A stretch of DNA of 15,987 bases from Campylobacterales bacterium (GTDB lineage Bacteria > Campylobacterota > Campylobacteria > Campylobacterales > Sulfurovaceae), in assembly GCA_016937075.1 (NCBI GenBank), contig JAFGWQ010000066.1, forward strand, positions 1 to 15,987, written 5' to 3'. This document shows positions 7,915 through 14,155 of this stretch, piece after piece (the stretch's first letter is position 1; each line of letters opens with the position of its first letter). A model generated the notes under the pieces. The model made no database searches, was not told the origin of the DNA, and saw only the letters and a list, made by a program, of their open reading frames with translations. Position numbers and translations under genes: made by a program.

Positions 7915-7932
7915 TAGTAATAGTAGTAATAG
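7915..7932 (+). other. DnaA-trio array, six triplets
   Basis: Read 5' to 3' the plus strand is TAG TAA TAG TAG TAA TAG, each fitting [T/A]A[G/A], the 5'-3' form of the DnaA-trio consensus. The 3' end of the array faces the GC-rich spacer and the DnaA box at 7943, as required for DnaA to load from the boxes onto this strand. A preceding AAA (7912-7914) would also fit. Confidence 0.7.
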
Positions 7933-7942
7933 GCGATGAAAA

Positions 7943-7951
7943 AGTGAAAAA
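7943..7951 (-). promoter_or_regulatory. Trio-proximal DnaA box (TTTTTCACT)
   Basis: The minus strand reads TTTTTCACT: the TTCAC core is intact, with two differences from TTATTCACA. It begins ten bases after the last DnaA-trio, the position expected for the box that seeds the DnaA filament. Confidence 0.5.
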
Positions 7952-8004
7952 CTAAATCTCGCCCCTAATTTTCGTGCTTAAAGTCAGAACGGCTTTAAAG
8001 ACAA

Positions 8005-8013
8005 TTTTTCACA
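8005..8013 (+). promoter_or_regulatory. DnaA box (TTTTTCACA)
   Basis: Plus strand, one difference from TTATTCACA and with an intact TTCAC core. It is in the dnaA-dnaN gap, 38 bases from the dnaA stop codon. Confidence 0.5.
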
Positions 8014-8050
8014 TAGACTCACTAATTTTAGTATTATATCTTTTTTTTAT

Positions 8051-9376
8051 TCAATTTTCTTTGGAGTGAATTTTATTTGACAGTTCTTCTAGAAGTACTT
8101 TAAAATTTTCATCTTCATCGATGATTTCGTTGATTTTTTTCATAGAATGGCTTATAGCTGTATGGTCTTTCATGCCAAAGTACATAGCGATTTGAGGCAT
8201 TGAGTTTGGAGTTAGATTTCTAGCAAGATATATTATAATTCGTCTTGCATTTACTATATTTTGTGTTCGTTTTTTTGACTTAATATCTGATGGTTTAATA
8301 TTTAATTCTTTTGAAACTATTTGTGCTATTGTATCAATTGTAACATTTTCTTTTTTCTCTTTGAGTTGGTCTTTGATTGTATTTTTTGCAAATTCTAGTG
8401 TTATTTTTTGATTTAGGATCGAACTAAGAGCATTAAGTTTTATAATAGTACCTTCGATCTCGCGTATATTATCACCCATATTTGTAGCAATAAAATTTAT
8501 GACATCATTATTTAAAGAGATTCTATCTAATTCACACTTTTTTTTGATAATTTCTATTTTTGTCTCAAGTCCAGGTGGTTGGATATCGGCCATCAATCCC
8601 CATTCAAAACGGCTTTTGAGTCTGTCAACAAGACCAGCGATTTTATTTGGCGGTCTATCAGCGGTGATCACGATCTGTTTTTTTGCATTATAGAGTTCAT
8701 TAAAAGTATGAAAAAATTCTTCTTGGGTTTGTTCTTTTCTGCTTATAAATTGTATATCATCAATTAATAACAGGTCACATTCTCTAAATTTTTCACGAAA
8801 TCTATCCATAGTTTGAGATCTGATATGAGAGGTAAAACTATTCATGAACATTTCCAAAGTGGTATAGACTACATTTTTACCCAAGGCAATTTGTTCATTG
8901 CCTATAGCTTGAAGAAGGTGTGTTTTTCCAAGACCTACCCCTCCATACAAAAACAGAGGATTATAAAGTTGTCCCAGTTTTTCACTCACGCTTCTAGCTG
9001 CTGTGTATGCAAATTGATTTGAACTCCCTACTATAAAACTGTCAAAAGTAAGTGATGGGTTTAAAAAATTGGTTTTTGCTACATTTTTTTCGGCACTCTG
9101 ACTTGTTTTGATATTTTGGGCTACATTGGTCTTTTTTGTTTTTATTGAAATTTCCAATTTCGGCTTTATTCCTGTGTGAATCTCAAAAAGATGCGCGATC
9201 TGAAATTCATATTTTGTTTTTATCCACTTAGCTATGATAAGATTTGGAGCATTAAAATGAGCTATATCACTTCTAGAGTGTTTTGTGTCGTATGATAATT
9301 TTTTTATATATTGATTGTAATCATTTTCAGATATCTCTTTTTTTAGCTCGCTTAATATTTTTTCACCAATATTCAT
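8051..9376 (-). CDS. dnaA: Chromosomal replication initiator DnaA
   Basis: A 441-residue, complete AAA+ initiator, which binds DnaA boxes and opens the origin when bound to ATP. Domain I is about 1-80, a short variable linker about 81-105, and domain III from 108: Walker A GGVGLGKT (145-152), Walker B LLLIDD (202-207), the sensor/arginine-finger region GLVDRLKSRFEWG (248-260). Domain IV (about 343-441) carries the DNA-binding signature DHTAISH (404-410). ATG 9376-9374 is preceded by AGGAG four bases away. It is divergent from ruvC across a 122-base gap that holds DnaA boxes, so autoregulation is likely; dnaN follows downstream. Confidence 0.98.
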   Translation of the reverse strand: MNIGEKILSELKKEISENDYNQYIKKLSYDTKHSRSDIAHFNAPNLIIAKWIKTKYEFQIAHLFEIHTGIKPKLEISIKTKKTNVAQNIKTSQSAEKNVAKTNFLNPSLTFDSFIVGSSNQFAYTAARSVSEKLGQLYNPLFLYGGVGLGKTHLLQAIGNEQIALGKNVVYTTLEMFMNSFTSHIRSQTMDRFREKFRECDLLLIDDIQFISRKEQTQEEFFHTFNELYNAKKQIVITADRPPNKIAGLVDRLKSRFEWGLMADIQPPGLETKIEIIKKKCELDRISLNNDVINFIATNMGDNIREIEGTIIKLNALSSILNQKITLEFAKNTIKDQLKEKKENVTIDTIAQIVSKELNIKPSDIKSKKRTQNIVNARRIIIYLARNLTPNSMPQIAMYFGMKDHTAISHSMKKINEIIDEDENFKVLLEELSNKIHSKEN

Positions 9377-9421
9377 AATTCTCCTATATAGTTTTAAACC
9401 TTAATGTGAATAACTTTTATG

Positions 9422-9451
9422 ATTTTAGCCAATTTTAGCTAAAATAGCCAA
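9422..9451. repeat. Three tandem 10-base repeats with an embedded 14-base palindrome
   Basis: ATTTTAGCCA (9422-9431), ATTTTAGCTA (9432-9441) and AAAATAGCCA (9442-9451) follow each other without gaps. ATTTTAGCTAAAAT at 9432-9445 is a perfect palindrome. The period is close to one helical turn, so a protein binding each unit would sit on one face of the DNA. It lies inside the dnaA-ruvC origin segment and is not a DnaA box. Confidence 0.6.
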
Positions 9452-9493
9452 TATTTAACAGTTGAATAAAATTATTCACTATGTGAAAAAAGG

Positions 9494-9502
9494 TGTGAAT
9501 GA
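9494..9502 (-). promoter_or_regulatory. DnaA box overlapping the ruvC start codon
   Basis: The minus strand reads TCATTCACA, a form reported for Helicobacter DnaA boxes. It directly follows the ruvC ribosome-binding AGG (9491-9493) and includes the ATG at 9499-9501. Bound DnaA here would be well placed to interfere with ruvC transcription. Confidence 0.55.
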
Positions 9503-9975
9503 ATATATTAGGAATTGACCCCGGAAGCCGTAATTTAGGCTATTGCATACTAGAATTAGAGGGTGTGAAAATATCTTTAATAGAAGCAGGTTTGCTTAAA
9601 TTAAAATCTTCAGTGCTTCAAGAACAGATAATAGAGCTCTCATCGGGCATAGATCTGATTTTGAAAGGACACAATATAGACGAAGTTGCTATCGAGGATA
9701 TATTTTATGCATTTAATCCCAAGACTGTTTTGAAGTTAGCTCAGTTTCGAGGAGCACTTTCTTTGAAAATATTGCAAGAAAAGGGATATTTTCATGAATA
9801 CACGCCTCTTCAAGTCAAAAAATCAGTCACAGGAAATGGAAAAGCGACAAAAGATCAAGTAGCCTTTATGGTCAAAAAACTACTTAAGATCAAAAAAGAG
9901 ATCAAGCCGCTTGATATTACCGATGCTATGGCAATTGCTATTACTCATGCCCAAAGAGTACGATTGAGAGGATAA
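9499..9975 (+). CDS. ruvC: Holliday junction resolvase RuvC
   Basis: A 158-residue endonuclease that acts as a dimer to cut four-way recombination junctions with RuvAB. All four acidic catalytic residues are visible: D7 in GIDPGSR, E66 in VAIEDIFY, and D139 and D142 in LDITDAMA. The length is normal for the family. AGG lies five bases before the ATG. ruvC beside dnaA is also seen in Campylobacter jejuni, where it closes the genome numbering, which supports the origin assignment. Its promoter must lie in the dnaA-ruvC gap among DnaA boxes. Confidence 0.96.
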   Translation: MNILGIDPGSRNLGYCILELEGVKISLIEAGLLKLKSSVLQEQIIELSSGIDLILKGHNIDEVAIEDIFYAFNPKTVLKLAQFRGALSLKILQEKGYFHEYTPLQVKKSVTGNGKATKDQVAFMVKKLLKIKKEIKPLDITDAMAIAITHAQRVRLRG

Positions 9976-10097
9976 TATGATGTTGTATAATCTTGTAAAA
10001 TATGCCTGATATTAACAATATATTTTAGATGTTCGATAAATCAAAATAGTTTAATAAGTAAAAAAAAGTTATGATATAAAATAATAACACATTATGT

Positions 10098-10103
10098 TAT
10101 AAT
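10098..10103 (+). promoter_or_regulatory. -10 box (TATAAT) for the flavoprotein gene at 10124
   Basis: GTTATAATTGG is 20 bases before the ATG, giving a very short leader that would still contain the AAAAAAGG ribosome-binding site. No clear -35. The rest of the 148-base gap after ruvC (9976-10097) is AT-rich, without other recognisable elements. Confidence 0.45.
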
Positions 10104-10123
10104 TGGCAAAAAAGGTTATTTGA

Positions 10124-11077
10124 ATGGATCTTATATATGATATTTTAGTGATAGGTGGCGGTCCGGGTGGCATTGGAGTAGCTGTTGAATCCAAGATTTT
10201 AGGCATAGAAAAAGTACTTCTTGTGGAAAAAAGCGATAATCACTCTCAAACTATTCGTAAATTTTATAAAGATCAAAAAAGAGTTGATAAAGACTGGCAA
10301 GGCCAAAGTGTAGCACTTGATGGGAATATAGATTTTTTTGACGGCACAAAAGAGAGTACGATAGATTACTTTGACTTGCTTTTAGATAATCATCTCATTG
10401 ACGCAAAATTTAATTGTGAAGTCGATAAAGTTATAAAAATGAATGATATTTTTGAAGTTTATACAAATTGCGGTAATTTTCTTGCACGCAATGTGGTTAT
10501 CGGAGTAGGGCGCATGGGCAAACCAAACAAACCATCTTATACTATTCCGCCATCTCTCAAAACTCAAGTAAATTTTAATCTTGATAAATGTGGAAATAAT
10601 GAAAATATATTAGTTGTAGGAGGAGGGGATAGCGCTGTTGAATATGCCTGCGAACTTAGCCAAAGCAATAAAGTTACTTTGTGTTATAGAGGAGCAAACC
10701 TGACGCGTCCAAATCCTACAAATATAGAGATGTTTGATAAATTTGTATCAGAAAAAAAACTAACCCCGAAACTCGGCATTGATATAGAAAGTCTAGAGAA
10801 TGAACACGGCAAAGTCAAAGTAATTTATACAGATGGTAAAAATCAGATATTTGACAGGGTCATTTATGCTCTTGGCGGCACCACACCGGTAGATTTTCTG
10901 AAAAAATGTTCAGTGAGCCTTGATGAAAAGGGAGAACCGATTTTTGATGAAAATTATGAGACAAAGATAGAGGGTCTTTTTATAGCCGGAGATATAGCCT
11001 TTAGGAGTGGTGGAAGTATAGCAATTGCTCTTAATCACGGATATCGGATAGTTACTCATATATTGAATAAAGATTAA
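10124..11077 (+). CDS. Thioredoxin-reductase-like FAD/NAD(P)-dependent oxidoreductase (YpdA-like)
   Basis: A 317-residue, two-dinucleotide-fold flavoprotein. The FAD-binding GGGPGG is at 11-16, the NAD(P)-binding GGGDSA at 166-171, with a basic stretch YRGANLTRP (188-196) that could contact an NADP phosphate, and the C-terminal FAD contact LFIAGDI (285-291). There is no CxxC pair between the domains, so it is not a true thioredoxin reductase. The layout resembles YpdA/Bdr-type or ferredoxin-NADP reductase-like proteins. The substrate cannot be read from sequence; YpdA itself reduces bacillithiol disulfide, a thiol not expected in this phylum. It appears monocistronic, with its own promoter, and is convergent with the L,D-transpeptidase gene. 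Confidence 0.8.
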   Translation: MDLIYDILVIGGGPGGIGVAVESKILGIEKVLLVEKSDNHSQTIRKFYKDQKRVDKDWQGQSVALDGNIDFFDGTKESTIDYFDLLLDNHLIDAKFNCEVDKVIKMNDIFEVYTNCGNFLARNVVIGVGRMGKPNKPSYTIPPSLKTQVNFNLDKCGNNENILVVGGGDSAVEYACELSQSNKVTLCYRGANLTRPNPTNIEMFDKFVSEKKLTPKLGIDIESLENEHGKVKVIYTDGKNQIFDRVIYALGGTTPVDFLKKCSVSLDEKGEPIFDENYETKIEGLFIAGDIAFRSGGSIAIALNHGYRIVTHILNKD

Positions 11078-11110
11078 AACTATTTTTAATCGTTAATATA
11101 ACAGGCGTGA

Positions 11111-11237
11111 GGTTGTTTCAAGACTTTCGTCATTCTGAGCCATGAGAATCGTCAAACAAAGTCAAACTGCTTTGACTTTGTAGATTTGAAACCAAAGGCG
11201 ATGTCGCACAGAGACCGCCGAAGGGGCGTAAGAATCT
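11111..11237. repeat. Structured intergenic palindromic repeat (REP/MITE-like)
   Basis: A nested set of inverted repeats in a 203-base gap between convergent genes. The core is CAAAGTCAAA (11157-11166), loop CTGC, TTTGACTTTG (11171-11180), a perfect 10-base stem. Around it, GTTTCAA (11115-11121) pairs with TTGAAAC (11186-11192), ATTCT (11132-11136) with AGAAT (11145-11149), and AGATT (11183-11187) with AATCT (11233-11237). The segment is visibly richer in GC than the flanking spacer. CGTCATTCTGAGC and GAATCT resemble pieces of dispersed repeats found between genes in many bacterial genomes. It lacks a U-tract, so it is not a standard terminator, though it may end both transcripts. Confidence 0.55.
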
Positions 11238-11280
11238 AAAAAACTGTCGCAAGCAAAAAAACTAAAAACTAAAAACCAAA

Positions 11281-12981
11281 TTACGGTGCAGGGTTATTAT
11301 CGGTTTTGGCATTTTTTTCTACCCTGATCATTCTTTGTTTAGGCGCTTTGAAATACTCTTTTCTGTTATCTTCGGTTGATTCTTGGATAATGAGATCATA
11401 CATATATATATCATAGTCAAAATAGGTAAGTCCATTATATTCATGTACGGTAAAATAAAGTATATTGATTGGTACGGCTAATGTGAGCTTGATAGTCGTG
11501 GTTTTGTTCGAATCCAAGATCTCTTGCATGGATGAAGCATTATATTTGCCATCGGTATGATTTTCTAAAAGCATAGCCGCAAATTCTAGGGGTTGTTGCA
11601 TCCTCATACATCCGGAGCTATATATTCTATAGCGTCTATCAAATAGCTCTTTGTTGTCTGTGTCGTGCAGATAGACATCATATGGATTTGGAAAAATAAA
11701 TTTCACCCTGCCTAGTGCATTAAAATCACCCGGGTCTTGGACAAATCTATATGGTACTTTAACGGAACTATTTTCATATATATCAAGTTCACCCGGTGCT
11801 ATAGAAATTTCATCATTATTGGAAAATACTCTGATATGATTTTCTGTCAAATAATTAGGATTTTCTCTAAGAACACCTATAAGGTCTTTTTTTATGAGAT
11901 TGTCAGTAACCGTCCATGTCGGATTTAGTACAAGGTATTCTAAAAAATCATTAAATATCGGAGTGGGCCTATCTATCCGCCCCACAACAGCTTTTGTAGA
12001 TAATGCAAGTCTATTATTTTTAAAATATTTAAAACTATACGAAGGTATATTGATCTCTATTCTCTCTTCACTTAATCTCTTTTGATATATTTTTGTTTTA
12101 TCAAGATTGGTCACGATGCTCTGAAGATGAGTCGAAAGAGGCTGGTTTAGATAATAATTGGTCACATTATCAACCTTGCCGGTCTGTTCTATGTTATATC
12201 TTTTTTGATATCTCAAAACAGCATTATATAACGTAGAATCAAAGTTTTTGTCTATAGCGATATTGACAGGATAATCTCCTAGATCTTGAAGCCGTTTTTT
12301 GAGCAGCATCACTCTAGGGGAGTTGCTACCAACTTGCAATATATCATTGCTATACGGAATTTCAGCAAATGGCTGCATGTGTCGATATTTATTATATATT
12401 TTAACCAAAGACCTATATCTATCATCTAGCGGCAATAAAGAGTTTAGATATCCGTATATGTCTCCATTAAATACTGCTATTGCCATTGTTTTTTGATCCG
12501 GAAAATCATTAGGAGTTATCTCCCAATCCCCGTAAATATTGTCACTATCTCTAAGCGAGCGGATCTTTTTTTGTACCAATTCCCAATCCACATCGCCTTG
12601 AGAGATAAATTTAACCAAGCGTATAAAACTGCTGCTAAGTGCCATATCAAGTCTGGCATATAATGCTATTTTATTATCGATTTCATTATTATCTATAATA
12701 AATAAAAGCTTTTCTATCTCTTTTTGCCCTAAATCTTTTTCTTTATAGTTAAATAGTGGGTCTTTGAGGGCATACAACAATTCTTGCATTTTTTTATTAT
12801 TGTTTATCCAAAGAGGAGTATATCCGGTATTTGCATATAAATTTTGTACCAACAAAGCATCTCTGCTTTTTAAATGGTTTTCAATTGAAATTTTGATCTC
12901 TTTTGATATGTTGCCGTCAAACGATTGGGCATTGATAGATATAGTTGTAAAAAATATTAGCAAAATAAGAAAAAATCGCAA
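11281..12981 (-). CDS. L,D-transpeptidase of the YcbB/LdtD type
   Basis: A 566-residue exported peptidoglycan cross-linking enzyme. Residues 1-18 form a Sec signal peptide, with likely cleavage after SINA. A scaffold-like region runs to about 210, a peptidoglycan-binding PG_binding_1 domain is about 215-280 (VMLLKKRLQDLGDYP, then AVLRYQKRYNI), and the YkuD catalytic domain about 308-505. Catalytic residues are H439 in YLHDTDNKELF and C458 in YRIYSSGCMRM, the family SxGCxR motif. The domain order matches E. coli LdtD, which makes 3-3 cross-links. A C-terminal extension (510-566) is basic and proline-containing, of unknown role. The start is TTG at 12981-12979 with AAAGG eight bases upstream; it is needed to keep the signal peptide. 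It is transcribed towards the origin, unlike the other genes right of it. Confidence 0.92.
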   Translation of the reverse strand: MRFFLILLIFFTTISINAQSFDGNISKEIKISIENHLKSRDALLVQNLYANTGYTPLWINNNKKMQELLYALKDPLFNYKEKDLGQKEIEKLLFIIDNNEIDNKIALYARLDMALSSSFIRLVKFISQGDVDWELVQKKIRSLRDSDNIYGDWEITPNDFPDQKTMAIAVFNGDIYGYLNSLLPLDDRYRSLVKIYNKYRHMQPFAEIPYSNDILQVGSNSPRVMLLKKRLQDLGDYPVNIAIDKNFDSTLYNAVLRYQKRYNIEQTGKVDNVTNYYLNQPLSTHLQSIVTNLDKTKIYQKRLSEERIEINIPSYSFKYFKNNRLALSTKAVVGRIDRPTPIFNDFLEYLVLNPTWTVTDNLIKKDLIGVLRENPNYLTENHIRVFSNNDEISIAPGELDIYENSSVKVPYRFVQDPGDFNALGRVKFIFPNPYDVYLHDTDNKELFDRRYRIYSSGCMRMQQPLEFAAMLLENHTDGKYNASSMQEILDSNKTTTIKLTLAVPINILYFTVHEYNGLTYFDYDIYMYDLIIQESTEDNRKEYFKAPKQRMIRVEKNAKTDNNPAP

Positions 12982-13293
12982 TATAGATACCTTTGTTTAT
13001 AATATTAGAAAACTATTATATTTAAAAAAGTGTTAAAAGATGGTTTTTAAGTCAATTTGACTATATAAATCTTCAATTTTTTAAATATCAAAAATACTTA
13101 AGAAAACAAACTTAATTTAACCTATAATTAATACTATAATAGTAAAATATTATCAAGTTTCAAAAAACCGCGTGAAATTGAAGCTAAATAATAAAAAATC
13201 ATCACTAAAATTATAAAAAATCATTAAACAATTATGATGGATTATAATTGTTATTGAGATTTAATCATCATTATTGCAAGAGAAGGAGAAAAA
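12982..13293. promoter_or_regulatory. 312-base divergent spacer with promoter elements and direct repeats
   Basis: A strongly AT-rich spacer between the L,D-transpeptidase (minus) and the OmpA lipoprotein (plus). No gene is seen. It holds two identical 12-mers, ATAAAAAATCAT, at 13191-13202 and 13213-13224, exactly 22 bases apart, just upstream of the plus-strand -10. CAATTAT (13229-13235) and ATAATTG (13244-13250) form an inverted repeat over that -10. These could be regulator sites for the lipoprotein-adhesin unit. The transpeptidase promoter must lie near 12995-13030 (several TA-rich hexamers, none decisive). Confidence 0.4.
13243..13248 (+). promoter_or_regulatory. -10 box (TATAAT) for the lipoprotein-adhesin genes
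   Basis: A perfect TATAAT 45 bases before the lipoprotein ATG, with a strong AAGGAG (13283-13288) in the leader. It is flanked by the direct and inverted repeats described for the spacer, so it may be regulated. Confidence 0.45.
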
Positions 13294-14133
13294 ATGAAAG
13301 TGTTAATCGGCAGGTTGTTAATTGCGTCTATAATTGCTTTTGGTGTTTCAGGATGTATACCTGAAAAACAAGTAATGAAAAAAAAGGATCTAGGTTTTAG
13401 TGCTCCGGGAATGTCTGATAAAGAATCAATGGTAGTTTTTTATCGCAAAGGCGGAGACAGTGCCCAAGCTCCAAAAGTATGGGTAGGAAATCGTCTAATA
13501 GGTGTAATACTACCAAATCAGTATGCTCAAACATTTGTATGTCCAACAAGGATCAGTGTGCGCGTAGAAAATGGTTTAAATCCTGGAGTTGAGCAATCTT
13601 ATATGGCATTAAAAGGACAAGTTCTTTACCTAGAACTTCAAGATGTCGGCGATGGAATGTATGCCGTGAGAAAAACAGACGGCATCAGTAAAGATGTTGT
13701 AGAGCATTCGGATATCCTAAATCGTTATAAACCTTTATGTAATTCAGAGTACATAGAACTCAATGCCGATACGCTATTTGCCTTCAATAAATCAGAACTT
13801 TCACCAGAAGGTGTAAATACTATCAATGCATTAGCTGCCAAGATCAAAAAAGAGTATTTCTCTGTCAAAAAAATACGTATTGAAGGACATACTGACCGCA
13901 TAGGCACTGATGAGTATAATGATGCACTCTCACTAGCACGCGCAAGATCTGTTGCTAGCCAGCTTAAGGCAAACAATATAGGTGTCGCGATCGATTCATT
14001 TGGAATGGGTGAAAGACATCCTATTACAAAAGGTTGCCAAGGAGACAAGGCTACACCTCAGTTGATCAAATGCCTAGCGCCGGATCGCAGAGTCAGTATC
14101 GAGATAATCGGTATCCAAAATACTATTAGATAA
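13294..14133 (+). CDS. OmpA-domain outer-membrane lipoprotein upstream of a giant adhesin
   Basis: A 279-residue lipoprotein. The signal peptide ends in FGVSGC, so C21 would be lipidated. Residues about 43-135 form a beta-rich domain (MVVFYRKGG, WVGNRLIGVILP, VENGLN, LKGQVLYLEL) reminiscent of DUF2846-like domains, which is a tentative match. From about 150 there is an OmpA C-terminal peptidoglycan-binding domain: LNADTLFAFNKSELSPEG, then IEGHTDRIGTDEYNDALSLARA (195-216) and a conserved RRVSIEI near the end. Cysteines in the inserted loop KGCQGD and KCLAPD (about 249 and 261) may form a disulfide. The adhesin gene starts 22 bases downstream with a strong ribosome-binding site, so the pair is probably one operon. 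OmpA-like proteins accompany large secreted adhesins in Shewanella too. The likely role is anchoring the envelope around the adhesin export site, by inference. Confidence 0.88.
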   Translation: MKVLIGRLLIASIIAFGVSGCIPEKQVMKKKDLGFSAPGMSDKESMVVFYRKGGDSAQAPKVWVGNRLIGVILPNQYAQTFVCPTRISVRVENGLNPGVEQSYMALKGQVLYLELQDVGDGMYAVRKTDGISKDVVEHSDILNRYKPLCNSEYIELNADTLFAFNKSELSPEGVNTINALAAKIKKEYFSVKKIRIEGHTDRIGTDEYNDALSLARARSVASQLKANNIGVAIDSFGMGERHPITKGCQGDKATPQLIKCLAPDRRVSIEIIGIQNTIR

Positions 14134-14155
14134 ACATTTTTAAAGGAGATCAAAT

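Larger units (their letters stand above)
7890..8073. other. Putative oriC2: DNA-unwinding half of the bipartite replication origin
   Basis: The dnaA-dnaN gap plus the last codons of dnaA. From dnaN towards dnaA it contains an AT-rich stretch (7896-7914), six DnaA-trio triplets (7915-7932), a short GC-rich spacer (GGCG at 7932-7935), and sequences with the TTCAC core of epsilonproteobacterial DnaA boxes at 7943-7951, 8005-8013 and 8065-8073, spaced about 60 bases apart. This order is that of the basal origin-unwinding system described for Bacillus and proposed for many bacteria, and Helicobacter also unwinds downstream of dnaA. A second AT-rich tract is at 8028-8060. The assignment is by pattern and position. 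Confidence 0.75.
9377..9502. other. Putative oriC1: DnaA-box cluster between dnaA and ruvC
   Basis: Four TTCAC-core boxes: TGTGAATAA at 9405-9413 (a perfect TTATTCACA on the minus strand), TTATTCACT at 9472-9480 (plus), TGTGAAAAA at 9482-9490 and TGTGAATGA at 9494-9502 (both minus; the last is TCATTCACA). Boxes two and three form a perfect inverted pair, TTCAC-TAT-GTGAA (9475-9487). Between the first and second boxes lies a 10-base tandem repeat (9422-9451). This is the ruvC-side half of a bipartite origin and must also carry the divergent dnaA and ruvC promoters, whose exact elements I cannot place. Confidence 0.75.

Noticed and set aside
7978..7998. Hairpin TTAAAG/CTTTAA after dnaA as a terminator
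   Set aside because: Short AT-rich stem with a 9-base loop and no T-run; it lies inside the origin segment and is likely chance.
10124..11077. Thioredoxin reductase (TrxB)
   Set aside because: The redox CxxC between the FAD and NAD(P) domains is absent.
11157..11180. Rho-independent terminator at the 10-base stem
   Set aside because: No T-run follows the stem on either strand; it is better described as part of a palindromic repeat.
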